Both the position numbers and the translations under genes were made by a program. Below the pieces are notes generated by a model. That model was not told where the DNA came from. It saw only the letters and a program-made list of their open reading frames with translations, and did no database searches. This document shows, in pieces, positions 1 through 7,840 of a stretch of 34,950 nt of DNA. The first letter of the stretch is position 1. The number at the start of each line of letters is the position of its first letter. Source of the DNA: a virus; the IMG/VR virus record IMGVR_UViG_3300044858_000527, positions 1 through 34,950 of that record; one strand, given 5' to 3'.

Positions 1-1
1 A

Positions 2-103
2 TTAGTTGACCCAGCGTTCATTACTCCAGATCAATGGCATGACAATACAGCGCTGATTAAAAACTTCCCAGCAACTTTTGCGTTCACTATTAGGTTCGTC
101 TAA
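2..103 (+). CDS. C-terminal end of an upstream virion-module protein (5' partial)
   Basis: An open frame enters from the left edge and gives 33 residues ending in AFTIRFV before a TAA stop. That stop overlaps the next start as TAATG. Only the tail of the protein is present, so no family can be assigned. Its position directly before the lysis genes and in the same direction as the structural genes suggests a late, probably structural, gene, but that is inference. Confidence 0.55.
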   Translation, partial: LVDPAFITPDQWHDNTALIKNFPATFAFTIRFV

Positions 104-519
104 TGTTTCCATTACCAATTCTCATGTGGATCAAGATCGGTGCCGTTATTGCAGCGCTTGGTTTTGCATACTATAAAGGCTACAGCGGAGAGCATGATAA
201 GTTCGTTGCCTTCCAAGCACAAGTAGAAGCTCAAGGAAAGATCCAAGAAACCAAAAATGAATCTATTGTTAAACAACAAAACTTAGTAAGTAAAGGAATT
301 AAAAATGACTATGAAAGCAAGCTTGCTGCCGTTCGTAATTATTATGGCGGGTTGCAGCACTCCAGTACCAGTAGCGGTAAACTGCCCAGCCTTTCCAATC
401 CCGCCAGCGGAACTAATGAAACCGCCTCCTACTACCAGCTTGCTGAATCCTGTTCTGAAACCACCCTCCAAACCCTAGCATTACAGGAATGGATCTTGCA
501 ACAGGCGGGGATTAAGTAA
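103..519 (+). CDS. Rz: Rz-like inner-membrane spanin (i-spanin)
   Basis: This 138-residue protein has one N-terminal membrane segment (about residues 6-24, Ile/Ala/Gly-rich), a charged helical middle (about 28-75), and a C-terminal part with a Cys followed by TLQTLALQEWILQQ. That ending is typical of lambda Rz-type spanins. Spanins complete lysis by fusing inner and outer membranes, and Rz is the inner-membrane partner. The start overlaps the previous stop by TAATG, and the stop is adjacent to the next start at 520. A second reading frame inside the gene encodes the outer-membrane partner Rz1, which greatly strengthens the call. An alternative label would be a DUF2514-like lysis protein, meaning the same role. 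Confidence 0.85.
   Translation: MFPLPILMWIKIGAVIAALGFAYYKGYSGEHDKFVAFQAQVEAQGKIQETKNESIVKQQNLVSKGIKNDYESKLAAVRNYYGGLQHSSTSSGKLPSLSNPASGTNETASYYQLAESCSETTLQTLALQEWILQQAGIK
311..478 (+). CDS. Rz1: Rz1-like outer-membrane spanin lipoprotein, fully embedded in Rz
   Basis: Read in the +1 frame of Rz, this 55-residue ORF starts MKASLLPFVIIMAGCSTP. It has a Lys after Met, a short hydrophobic stretch and a MAGC lipobox with the Cys at residue 15. The mature part is proline-rich (PVPV, PAFPIPP, KPPP, LKPPSKP), the hallmark of Rz1 o-spanins. Processing would leave a lipoprotein of about 41 residues in the outer membrane that contacts the C-terminus of Rz across the periplasm. It lies wholly inside Rz, as in phage lambda. 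It is short enough for automatic gene callers to miss. The signal peptide, lipobox, proline content and location all agree. Confidence 0.88.
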   Translation: MKASLLPFVIIMAGCSTPVPVAVNCPAFPIPPAELMKPPPTTSLLNPVLKPPSKP

Positions 520-1128
520 ATGGCCGTAGTAGAACAAGGTAACGCTAAAGAAACGCTATTAGGCGTTTTAAACTATATTGATAGCCCATTTAAGTTGGGC
601 GTAGTTCTTTTGCTGGCGTTTTTAGGATTCTTTGGTTTCTTTATATATCAGCATCAGGATGTAATGATTGGTGCTTATGTAAAAAGTAAAGAAAGACCTA
701 CCATGAATGCTGATAGATTTGAACCAGCAGCAAGGTTGATATTGAAGTCTACTGGTGCAGAGATGGTAGTTATATTTCATGTAGACACCATTCTTGGAAG
801 GCGTGTAGTTGAGAGAGCGTTCCTTGCTGACGGCTCTAGATACAAAGACTTTGATGGTTACGATGTTGGTTTGTTTACTAAGAATGTTGCTAACAATAAT
901 GATGTGATTCGCTTAATGGCAAATGAGATTCCGTGTGGAGAATATGCTAAGGCACAGTCTGAAATAGGTCTTTGGTACAAGTCTTTAGGTGTTAACTACA
1001 CTTGCCGTATATCAGTTCCACCTGACCAGAATCAGTTTATTGGGCAAATTACAGTAGGTTGGAAAGAAAAGCCAGTTGATCCAGAAGCTATCTTGCCAAT
1101 AGCAGCAATAATGTTAAGTAGAAAATAA
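520..1128 (+). CDS. Single-pass membrane protein of the lysis cluster; candidate holin
   Basis: This 202-residue protein has a hydrophobic helix at about residues 25-43 (LGVVLLLAFLGFFGFFIY) followed by a soluble domain of about 150 residues with alternating strands and helices. The layout resembles a membrane-anchored sensor-type (GAF-like) domain, but I see no diagnostic motif. It lies between the spanins and the endolysin and overlaps the endolysin start by TAATG, the place where a holin is expected. Classical holins are smaller and usually have two or three membrane segments, so a one-pass protein with a large soluble part would be unusual. It could instead be a lysis regulator. The membrane topology is seen; the role is inferred from neighbours. 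Confidence 0.5.
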   Translation: MAVVEQGNAKETLLGVLNYIDSPFKLGVVLLLAFLGFFGFFIYQHQDVMIGAYVKSKERPTMNADRFEPAARLILKSTGAEMVVIFHVDTILGRRVVERAFLADGSRYKDFDGYDVGLFTKNVANNNDVIRLMANEIPCGEYAKAQSEIGLWYKSLGVNYTCRISVPPDQNQFIGQITVGWKEKPVDPEAILPIAAIMLSRK

Positions 1129-1721
1129 TGACAAACGAACAGCTACAAGAACTTGGTATTGATGCTAAGTGGTTGCAACCGCTGGAGGATACCTTTGCCA
1201 AATACGACATCAACACACCAGAGCGTCAAGCAGCGTTTATTGGTCAGTGCGCTCATGAATCTGGTAATTTTAAGACTCTTGAAGAAAACCTAAACTACAA
1301 GCCAGAAGCCCTAATGCGTGTTTGGCCTAGTCGATTTCCTGATCTAGCTATTGCTATGAAGTATGCACATAACCCTGAAATGATTGCCAACAAGGTATAT
1401 GGTGGGCGCATGGGTAATGGCGTAGAAGAAACGGGTGATGGCTGGAAGTACCACGGACGTGGATTAATCCAACTTACTGGAAAGGAAAATTATGCAAACT
1501 GCGGATCTGGTATTGGTGTGGATCTTCTCAGTAATCCTAGTCTGCTTAATACTCCTGAATATGCGGCTCTAAGTGCTGGCTGGTTCTGGAATAAGAAAGG
1601 CTTAAATGCCTTGGCAGATGCTGGGGATTTTGAGACAATAACAAAACGCATTAACGGTGGCACATTGGGGTTGGAAGACCGCAAAGCCAAGATTGCTAAA
1701 GCACTATCTGTACTAGGGTAA
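1128..1721 (+). CDS. Endolysin, glycoside hydrolase family 19 type
   Basis: The 197-residue protein matches the chitinase-like GH19 fold used by many phage endolysins to cut the glycan of peptidoglycan. CAHESGNF (residues 41-48) supplies the likely catalytic Glu44, and a second acidic pair follows at Glu52-Glu53. Further signatures are NKVYGGRMGN (about 88-97), the signature WKYHGRGLIQLTGKENY (about 106-122), and RINGG near the C-terminus. There is no signal peptide or membrane segment, so export would depend on a holin, which fits the preceding membrane protein. The length is normal for a single-domain GH19 endolysin. It starts inside the stop of the upstream gene (TAATG), so expression is likely coupled. 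Confidence 0.9.
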   Translation: MTNEQLQELGIDAKWLQPLEDTFAKYDINTPERQAAFIGQCAHESGNFKTLEENLNYKPEALMRVWPSRFPDLAIAMKYAHNPEMIANKVYGGRMGNGVEETGDGWKYHGRGLIQLTGKENYANCGSGIGVDLLSNPSLLNTPEYAALSAGWFWNKKGLNALADAGDFETITKRINGGTLGLEDRKAKIAKALSVLG

Positions 1722-1727
1722 ACCCTC

Positions 1728-3881
1728 ATGCCATTACAAAAAATACAACTACGACCAGGTCTAAACCGTGAAGGCACGGATTATAGCAACGAAGGCGGTT
1801 ACTTTGATGGGGATAAGATTCGTTTTCGTTCAGGCTTTCCAGAAAAGCTAGGTGGTTGGATTCGTTTAAGTGCTAGTAGATTTTTAGGTGTTGCTCGTTC
1901 TATTTGGAATTGGGCTACTTTGGCTGGATTTAACTATCTTGGTATCGGCACAAACCTTAAATTCTATGTTGAGTCTGGTGGCTTCTATTACGACATCACA
2001 CCTATTATTGGTAGAACAACCTATAACAATGCTATCTCTACAGGATTTACAACCTTAGTAGCTAACGTCACAATCAACACAACTACAATTTCGTTAACAA
2101 ACGCTGCTTATTTTGCACCGCAAGCTGGGGTAATGAAGATTGATAGCGAGCAGATTTACTATAATGCTATTACGGCAAACGTAGCTACAAACTGTATTCG
2201 TGGTTTTAACAACACAACTGCTGCAACCCATACTGCTGGCGCTAACATCGCAAGCGGGTACTTTCAGTTCTTTGATGCTAATAACGTTTCTAACACTAGA
2301 GACTTTTTAATCATGTCCAACTGCACAGCGGTTGGTGGTTTAACTGCAAACGTTCTTAACCAAGAACATCAAGTATTTGAATATGGAACAAGCTTTTGGT
2401 ATGCGCCAGCTTTAACTACAGCGGATACAAATCTTACTAATATTACCTTTACTACGTCGAAAGTAGATGCTGGTGGGGGCAATAACATTACTGTTGATTA
2501 CCTAGTTCCTGTAGGTCTAGATGTATTTACGTTCGGTAACGGTTGGGGCGCCGCTCCTTGGGGTTTCTACGGATGGGGTAATGCTGCACCGCAAACAGTA
2601 GGTTCACAACTTCGCTTATGGTCCGCAGATAATTATGGCGAGGATTTAGTATTTGCCCCTCGTGGCGGACAAATCTATTACTGGGATGCTGCTACAGGTG
2701 TACAGGTTAGAGGTCAATCTTTAGCGACGTTAGCTAACGTAGCTGTAGCTACTAGTGGACAGTGGGTTCCAAATGTAACAAATGAAGTGGTGTCTTCTGA
2801 TATTCAGCGTTTTGTTATTGCTATGGGCGCTAACTCCTACAACCCTGCAGACCCATTAACACCGTTTGATCCTATGTTGGTGCGTTGGTCTGACCAAGAA
2901 AATCCATTTCAATGGGAACCTGAGATTACTAATCAAGCTGGTGAGTTCCGTTTATCACACGGCTCTTACATCGTAACATCTATTTTCACCCGCCAAGAGA
3001 TTCTAGTATTAACAGATTCAACTTTGTACTCTATGCAGTATCTTGGGCCTCCCTATGTTTGGGGCTTTACCGTATTGATGGACAACATCTCAATTATGGG
3101 TCCAAATGCGCTGATAACCGTAAACAACGTTACATACTGGATGGGCGCAGATAAGTTCTATATGTATTCTGGTCGTGTAGAAACGCTGCCTTGTGCTTTG
3201 CGCCAGTTTGTTTTTGCCGATATTAATAAAGACCAATCATGGCAGGTAACTTGCGGAACTAATGAAGGCTTTAATGAAGTCTGGTGGTACTATTGTTCCG
3301 TAAATAGCACCGTGGTTGACAAGTATGTAATCTATAACTACTTAGACCGTGTTTGGTATTACGGCTCTTTAAACCGTACTTCTTGGTTAGATTCTGGTAT
3401 TAGGCAAAACCCTATGGGCGCATTCATTAACGGTGTTGATGAACTTGGAAACCCAACAGGAACTATTGTTTACCATGAGGTTGGTAACGATGACTCTTCT
3501 ACCGCAACGACAGTACCTATTGTTTCCTATGTTCAGTCTTCTGACTTTGACATTGGGGATGGGCATAACTTTGGTTATGTATGGAGAATGTTGCCCGACA
3601 TTAACTTTAACGGCTCAAACGTAAACCAGCCTACGGTTACTATGCAGTTACGCCCACGCCAGAACAGCGGTACAAGCTATAATACGTCAGATATAAACTC
3701 TGTTCAAAGTGCCAATAACTTTAGTACAGTTCCCGTATATACAATTCAAGAGTTTACAGGGCAGGTCTATACCCGCCTTCGTGGTCGTCAAATGGCTATG
3801 AAAATCTACTCTGATGGATTAGGGGTGTCTTGGCAGATGGGTACTCCACGTATTGATATTAGACCTGACGGACGACGTTAA
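1728..3881 (+). CDS. Large tail/portal-vertex structural protein, hub or DNA-stabilisation-like
   Basis: The protein has 717 residues. The N-terminus (RPGLNREGTDYSNEGGYFDG, then DKIRFRSGFPEKLGGW) is a pattern I associate with virion proteins of podovirus-like aquatic phages. Aromatic- and Gly-rich segments such as WGAAPWGFYGWGN (about residues 272-284), WSDQENPFQWEPE and TNEVVSSDIQRFV recur at intervals typical of beta-propeller or multi-sheet tail proteins. Phage P22 gp10, which plugs the portal after DNA packaging, is the closest functional analogue I can suggest, but this protein is larger and the match is by general character only. The stop overlaps the next start (TTAATGG). A virion role is well supported by context; the precise role is not. 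Confidence 0.55.
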   Translation: MPLQKIQLRPGLNREGTDYSNEGGYFDGDKIRFRSGFPEKLGGWIRLSASRFLGVARSIWNWATLAGFNYLGIGTNLKFYVESGGFYYDITPIIGRTTYNNAISTGFTTLVANVTINTTTISLTNAAYFAPQAGVMKIDSEQIYYNAITANVATNCIRGFNNTTAATHTAGANIASGYFQFFDANNVSNTRDFLIMSNCTAVGGLTANVLNQEHQVFEYGTSFWYAPALTTADTNLTNITFTTSKVDAGGGNNITVDYLVPVGLDVFTFGNGWGAAPWGFYGWGNAAPQTVGSQLRLWSADNYGEDLVFAPRGGQIYYWDAATGVQVRGQSLATLANVAVATSGQWVPNVTNEVVSSDIQRFVIAMGANSYNPADPLTPFDPMLVRWSDQENPFQWEPEITNQAGEFRLSHGSYIVTSIFTRQEILVLTDSTLYSMQYLGPPYVWGFTVLMDNISIMGPNALITVNNVTYWMGADKFYMYSGRVETLPCALRQFVFADINKDQSWQVTCGTNEGFNEVWWYYCSVNSTVVDKYVIYNYLDRVWYYGSLNRTSWLDSGIRQNPMGAFINGVDELGNPTGTIVYHEVGNDDSSTATTVPIVSYVQSSDFDIGDGHNFGYVWRMLPDINFNGSNVNQPTVTMQLRPRQNSGTSYNTSDINSVQSANNFSTVPVYTIQEFTGQVYTRLRGRQMAMKIYSDGLGVSWQMGTPRIDIRPDGRR

Positions 3882-4564
3882 TGGCAACTGAATTAAAATC
3901 AGGGGTATTAATACCACCAAAGGCACCCAATCTACCTATTGGCCCGGTAGACTACAGCCAGCAGTATCAAGATCAGCTTACCAACGTATTGCGTCTGTAC
4001 TTTAACCAACTTGATAACTTTGCATCAGGAGTTGGTGGTGCAAACGGGGGTTCATATTTAAACTTTCCATTTATTGCTGCGCAAGATAGTGCTGACCAAT
4101 ATGCAACGGCTAATAACACGGCAACAATAGTTTTATGGAATACTGCAAGCAACATTAGTGGGTTTACTTTAAACGCTAATAGCACAGCAACTGCCACAGT
4201 GTCAGGTATATATAAGATTACCTATAGTCTTCAGTTTGCTAATAACGATAACGCTCAGCACGATGCTACTGTTTGGCTGCGAGGAAATGGTTCCGATATA
4301 GCTAGTTCAGCTACTATTTTTACCACCCCAGCTCGTAAAAGCGCTAACGTTTCAGCTTTTGTTTGTGGCTATTCAGAAGTAGTATTTCCATTAAACGCTG
4401 GTGATAATGTAGGGCTATGGTGGGGAACAGCTCAAGCAGCTAATGCTACTACACGAGTTGGTATTTATATCCATGCTCAACCAGTAGAAACAACGCCCAT
4501 GGCGCACCCAGCAGTTCCCTCTGCAATTGGCTCTATAACCTTTGTATCGGCATTAACAACATGA
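3881..4564 (+). CDS. TNF/C1q-like jelly-roll fibre or decoration protein
   Basis: This 227-residue protein has an N-terminal segment with PVDYSQQYQDQLTNVLRLYFNQLDNF (split here at residues about 23-48), which would form a helix that docks on the virion. A C-terminal beta-rich domain (about 60-200) contains SGIYKITYSLQF, WLRGNG, VFPLNAGDNVGLWW and VGIYIHA. This strand order is that of C1q/TNF-like jelly-roll domains, often trimeric and found in phage tail fibres, receptor-binding tips and head decorations. No enzyme motif is present. It overlaps the upstream stop by one base and precedes the glycine-rich virion proteins. It is a candidate for host recognition, but decoration is equally possible. 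Confidence 0.6.
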   Translation: MATELKSGVLIPPKAPNLPIGPVDYSQQYQDQLTNVLRLYFNQLDNFASGVGGANGGSYLNFPFIAAQDSADQYATANNTATIVLWNTASNISGFTLNANSTATATVSGIYKITYSLQFANNDNAQHDATVWLRGNGSDIASSATIFTTPARKSANVSAFVCGYSEVVFPLNAGDNVGLWWGTAQAANATTRVGIYIHAQPVETTPMAHPAVPSAIGSITFVSALTT

Positions 4565-4598
4565 TAAACTCTAGTAAATCCGTCCTTAAAGGCTATAT

Positions 4599-6260
4599 AT
4601 GGGCATAGAATCGCTCCTTCAACAGAACACCCAAAATACTGATTCCAACGGAATTGGGGGCTTAGATCGGTACGATTTTATGAACAAGGGTATGTACCCT
4701 ATGAGTCAGCTTGACCGTAGCCAATACGCTACGCCAACTCAAATGCCATTAGGCGCCCAAGCCGCTATTGCAGATTATGACCCAGCGGTAAACCCGTTAA
4801 CTGGGCAACCTGTATCTAGATTTGCAGATGGTGGTATTGCGCATTTTGACGGCGAAACTGGTAGCCAAGTAGAAGAGCCAGCCGCATGGAATCCAGAATC
4901 AGGACAAGTTAAGTTACAAACGCTAGATCCAGAAGATCCATACGGTGGGATGAAAAGCGTTGATTACACGATCCCTACAGATCAGATCAAAAACTTTGCT
5001 CCTACATTAGATCCAGAAACTGGTAAACCTACTGGTGGTGGCGCTTATGCATTAAACGATGGCTCTACCATGCATATTGGAAGAGACGGAATTGTTCAGG
5101 CCGCTACGCCCGCAAGAAACGAATACACATTAAACAAAGATGGTTATTACCAGCCAACCGGTGCAGGACTAACTTGGAATGGCGGACTTAACCAGCTTAC
5201 CAAAAAGATTGGTGGCGTTGACGTTGTAGTTGACCCAATGTTTACTAAAGGCGGATACCAAGATGCTAAAGGTAATCTGCGTGTAGATGAGAATGGTGTA
5301 CCAATTCCTTTGCCTCCTAACTATTTAGATAGCGGATTTGGTCAAAGTGGTTTAGCTGACGCAGCTCCATACATTGTTGCTGGTACGATAGGCGCTGGTG
5401 CTGGTTTGGCTGCCTTGGGTGGTGGTTTAACTTATACTGGAGTGCCTGCTTCTCAAACTTTATTAGGTTCTTTGGGATCTGGAACATTGGGCAGTACTGC
5501 TGGAATATCTTCAGCAGACTTAGGCACTACGTCTTATATTGCTCCTTCTTCTTCTGTATCTAGTGGAGCTAGTGCTTTTCCTGGGGTGTCTACTGCAGAC
5601 TTAGGAACAACACCCTATATTGCCAATCAAGGCGCACCAATATATGACATGAGCGCTGCATATAACGGGCCATTAAATTATGCCAAAGAAAAAGCTGCTG
5701 CTGGTGGAATGGATACCTATCAAAAACTAATGGCGGGCAACCTTGCAATGAATGCTTTAGGTAGTGGTTCTGGTGGAGGCGGTAGTGCTGGCCCAACTAG
5801 CACAACCACTACTACAACAGCTCCACCACAACAGTATCCACAGCAACAACCACTTGTTATGTCACCTTATATGATGCCAACAAATACTAGTGGCTTAGCG
5901 TATAACCCAACGCTATATAGCTATAATACTCGCCGTGCAGCTCAAGGCGGTATGATGTATGAAAGAGGTGGCGGAATTTCTACGCTTGGTTCATACTCTG
6001 ATGGTGGCCGTCTATTGAAAGGCCCCGGCGATGGCATGTCTGATGGCATACCAGCCCGCATAGGACAAAAACAGCCAGCAGCATTGGCTGATGGAGAATT
6101 CGTGGTTCCAGCAGATGTAGTGAGTCATTTAGGTAATGGCTCTACAGACGCTGGCGCTAAGCAGTTGTACAAGATGATGGATCAGATTCGTCAAGCCCGT
6201 ACTGGACGCAAGAGTCAGGGTAAGAAAATCAATCCAAATAAATTTTTACCAAAGGATTAA
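4599..6260 (+). CDS. Glycine-rich virion protein with C-terminal FVVPADVV module
   Basis: The protein has 553 residues. It starts at ATG with AAGG six bases upstream. It has a low-complexity N-terminal half carrying FADGGIAHFDGE (residues 75-86), a Thr/Ser/Gly-rich middle with a Thr run, and a C-terminal module from GGRLLKGPGDGMSDGIPA through LADGEFVVPADVVSHLGNGST to the basic tail. The GPGDGMSDGIPA...DGEFVVPADVV pattern occurs in structural proteins of many tailed phages, where I know it as a conserved but poorly understood virion module. The GGI motif is shared with the next two proteins, suggesting common assembly or injection properties. An internal or ejection role is plausible; the biochemical function is unknown. 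Confidence 0.55.
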   Translation: MGIESLLQQNTQNTDSNGIGGLDRYDFMNKGMYPMSQLDRSQYATPTQMPLGAQAAIADYDPAVNPLTGQPVSRFADGGIAHFDGETGSQVEEPAAWNPESGQVKLQTLDPEDPYGGMKSVDYTIPTDQIKNFAPTLDPETGKPTGGGAYALNDGSTMHIGRDGIVQAATPARNEYTLNKDGYYQPTGAGLTWNGGLNQLTKKIGGVDVVVDPMFTKGGYQDAKGNLRVDENGVPIPLPPNYLDSGFGQSGLADAAPYIVAGTIGAGAGLAALGGGLTYTGVPASQTLLGSLGSGTLGSTAGISSADLGTTSYIAPSSSVSSGASAFPGVSTADLGTTPYIANQGAPIYDMSAAYNGPLNYAKEKAAAGGMDTYQKLMAGNLAMNALGSGSGGGGSAGPTSTTTTTTAPPQQYPQQQPLVMSPYMMPTNTSGLAYNPTLYSYNTRRAAQGGMMYERGGGISTLGSYSDGGRLLKGPGDGMSDGIPARIGQKQPAALADGEFVVPADVVSHLGNGSTDAGAKQLYKMMDQIRQARTGRKSQGKKINPNKFLPKD

Positions 6261-6263
6261 ATT

Positions 6264-7838
6264 ATGGGTATTTTAGACGGAATATTTGGCGCCAGTTCAC
6301 TGCCATCCAGCCCAACATCACAGGGGACGCAGACAACTACGCCGTCTATTCAACCTCAATTTCAACCGTACATCAGCAATTATTTAAATGCTACTCAGAA
6401 CCTTATCGCTAATCAGAAAACTCCTGAGCTATTAAATCAATCTTATGTTGGCGCTGCAGGTTTACAACTTCCTGGTGGATTTGCATCTGGTCAGGCGTTA
6501 GCAGAAGCTGGCGGTAAAGGCTCTCTAAGTACAGTTCCTTTTGCTTTAGATTACGGAAGACAAGGCGCTGAGTACGGCGCTCAAGGTGTTAAGTACGGTG
6601 ATACTGGTGCAGCAATGGGTACCGCAGCAAGTCGTGCTGGTGATATGTATGCACAGCAAGCTACTAGCCCAGAAGCCATGGCGCAATATATGTCGCCATA
6701 CATGAAAAATGTGGTTGACTATCAGAAACAACAAGCTATTCGTGATTACCAAATTCAAGCTCCACAAATGGCTGCACAAGCAGTTGGTTCTGGAGCATTT
6801 GGCGGCAATCGTTTAGCACTACAACAGTCAGAAGCTAATCGTGGTTTACAAAACCGCTTGGCTGGTATTGATGCTACAGGTCAGCAAACTGCATTTGAGC
6901 AAGCAAGACAAGCTCAGCAATTTGGATCACAGCTTGGACTTCAAGGTTTACAAGCTGGTATGCAAGGTCAACAAGTTGGTTTGGCTGGACTTGGTACCGC
7001 TATGCAAGGATCACAAGTTGGCTTACAAGGTGTTAGTGGCGCACAACAAGGTTACGCTGGAGCTACACAAGCTGGCGGTACATTAGGAAATATTGCTGCT
7101 CAACAAGCACAAGCTAGATTAGCGCAATTGCAATTACAAAACCAGTTTGGTATGCAACAACAAATGTTTCCGTACCAGCAACAGCAGATTGCACAGCAGA
7201 TGATGTCTAATCTGCCATTTACTAGTACCAGTCAAACTAGTCAAGGTTATCAAGCTCCTCCTAATGCAACTTCACAGTTAGCTGGTTTAGGTACCGCTGG
7301 TATGGGTGCCTACGGTTTGTACAAAATGTTTAAGGCCAAAGGTGGTGTTATTAAGGGTTATGCTGAAGGTGGTATAGCTGAAGGTATGGGTGGTATGGGT
7401 AGTGATATGGGTATGCAAGAATACCTAAGAAACAATCCTCAAGAAACTGGTGCTATACCTATGGGTGCAGGTCTTGCTGGATTAATGCCTAATAGAGATA
7501 TGGTTCAAGTTCCAATGACTGGCGCTATACCTATGGGTCAAATACCTCAACCAGGTACTCCTATGAGTGCTGGTATAGGTCCCGCATTTGGTGGTTCTAA
7601 CGAAGACTATGTAAATTCTCTTTATGCAAATATGCTAGGTAGAAAAGCTGATCAACGTGGCTATCAACATAATTTAGATCTATTAAATTCTGGTAGAGTT
7701 AGCGCACAAGATTTAGCTGGTGCATTCCGTAACTCAGCAGAAGGTCAAACAATGCCCAACAGGTTTCAAGTAATGGGCGCTGGTATGCCAGCAGCAAGTG
7801 GTCTAGCTGACATTCGCTTAAATCAATTGTTAGGTTAA
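6264..7838 (+). CDS. Gln/Gly/Ala-rich virion protein with DUF4214-like C-terminal domain
   Basis: This 524-residue protein is rich in Gln, Gly and Ala. Residues about 200-280 carry repeated GLQGLQAGMQGQQVGLAGLG-like units, suggesting a long repetitive or coiled structure. Around residues 357-372 it has KGGVIKGYAEGGIAEG, the motif shared with its neighbours. Near the C-terminus (about 444-496) NEDYVNSLYANMLGRKADQ, followed by LLNSGRVSAQDLAGAFRNSAEG, resembles a DUF4214 domain, a small helical module common in bacterial surface and S-layer-associated proteins. It follows the previous gene after three bases. A virion role is inferred from context. The DUF4214 similarity is by pattern and should be tested with a profile search. 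Confidence 0.55.
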   Translation: MGILDGIFGASSLPSSPTSQGTQTTTPSIQPQFQPYISNYLNATQNLIANQKTPELLNQSYVGAAGLQLPGGFASGQALAEAGGKGSLSTVPFALDYGRQGAEYGAQGVKYGDTGAAMGTAASRAGDMYAQQATSPEAMAQYMSPYMKNVVDYQKQQAIRDYQIQAPQMAAQAVGSGAFGGNRLALQQSEANRGLQNRLAGIDATGQQTAFEQARQAQQFGSQLGLQGLQAGMQGQQVGLAGLGTAMQGSQVGLQGVSGAQQGYAGATQAGGTLGNIAAQQAQARLAQLQLQNQFGMQQQMFPYQQQQIAQQMMSNLPFTSTSQTSQGYQAPPNATSQLAGLGTAGMGAYGLYKMFKAKGGVIKGYAEGGIAEGMGGMGSDMGMQEYLRNNPQETGAIPMGAGLAGLMPNRDMVQVPMTGAIPMGQIPQPGTPMSAGIGPAFGGSNEDYVNSLYANMLGRKADQRGYQHNLDLLNSGRVSAQDLAGAFRNSAEGQTMPNRFQVMGAGMPAASGLADIRLNQLLG

Positions 7839-7840
7839 GT

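Noticed and set aside
3881-4564. Possible diversity-generating retroelement target (TNF-like receptor protein)
   Set aside because: No reverse transcriptase, template repeat or adenine-biased variable region is visible in the window.
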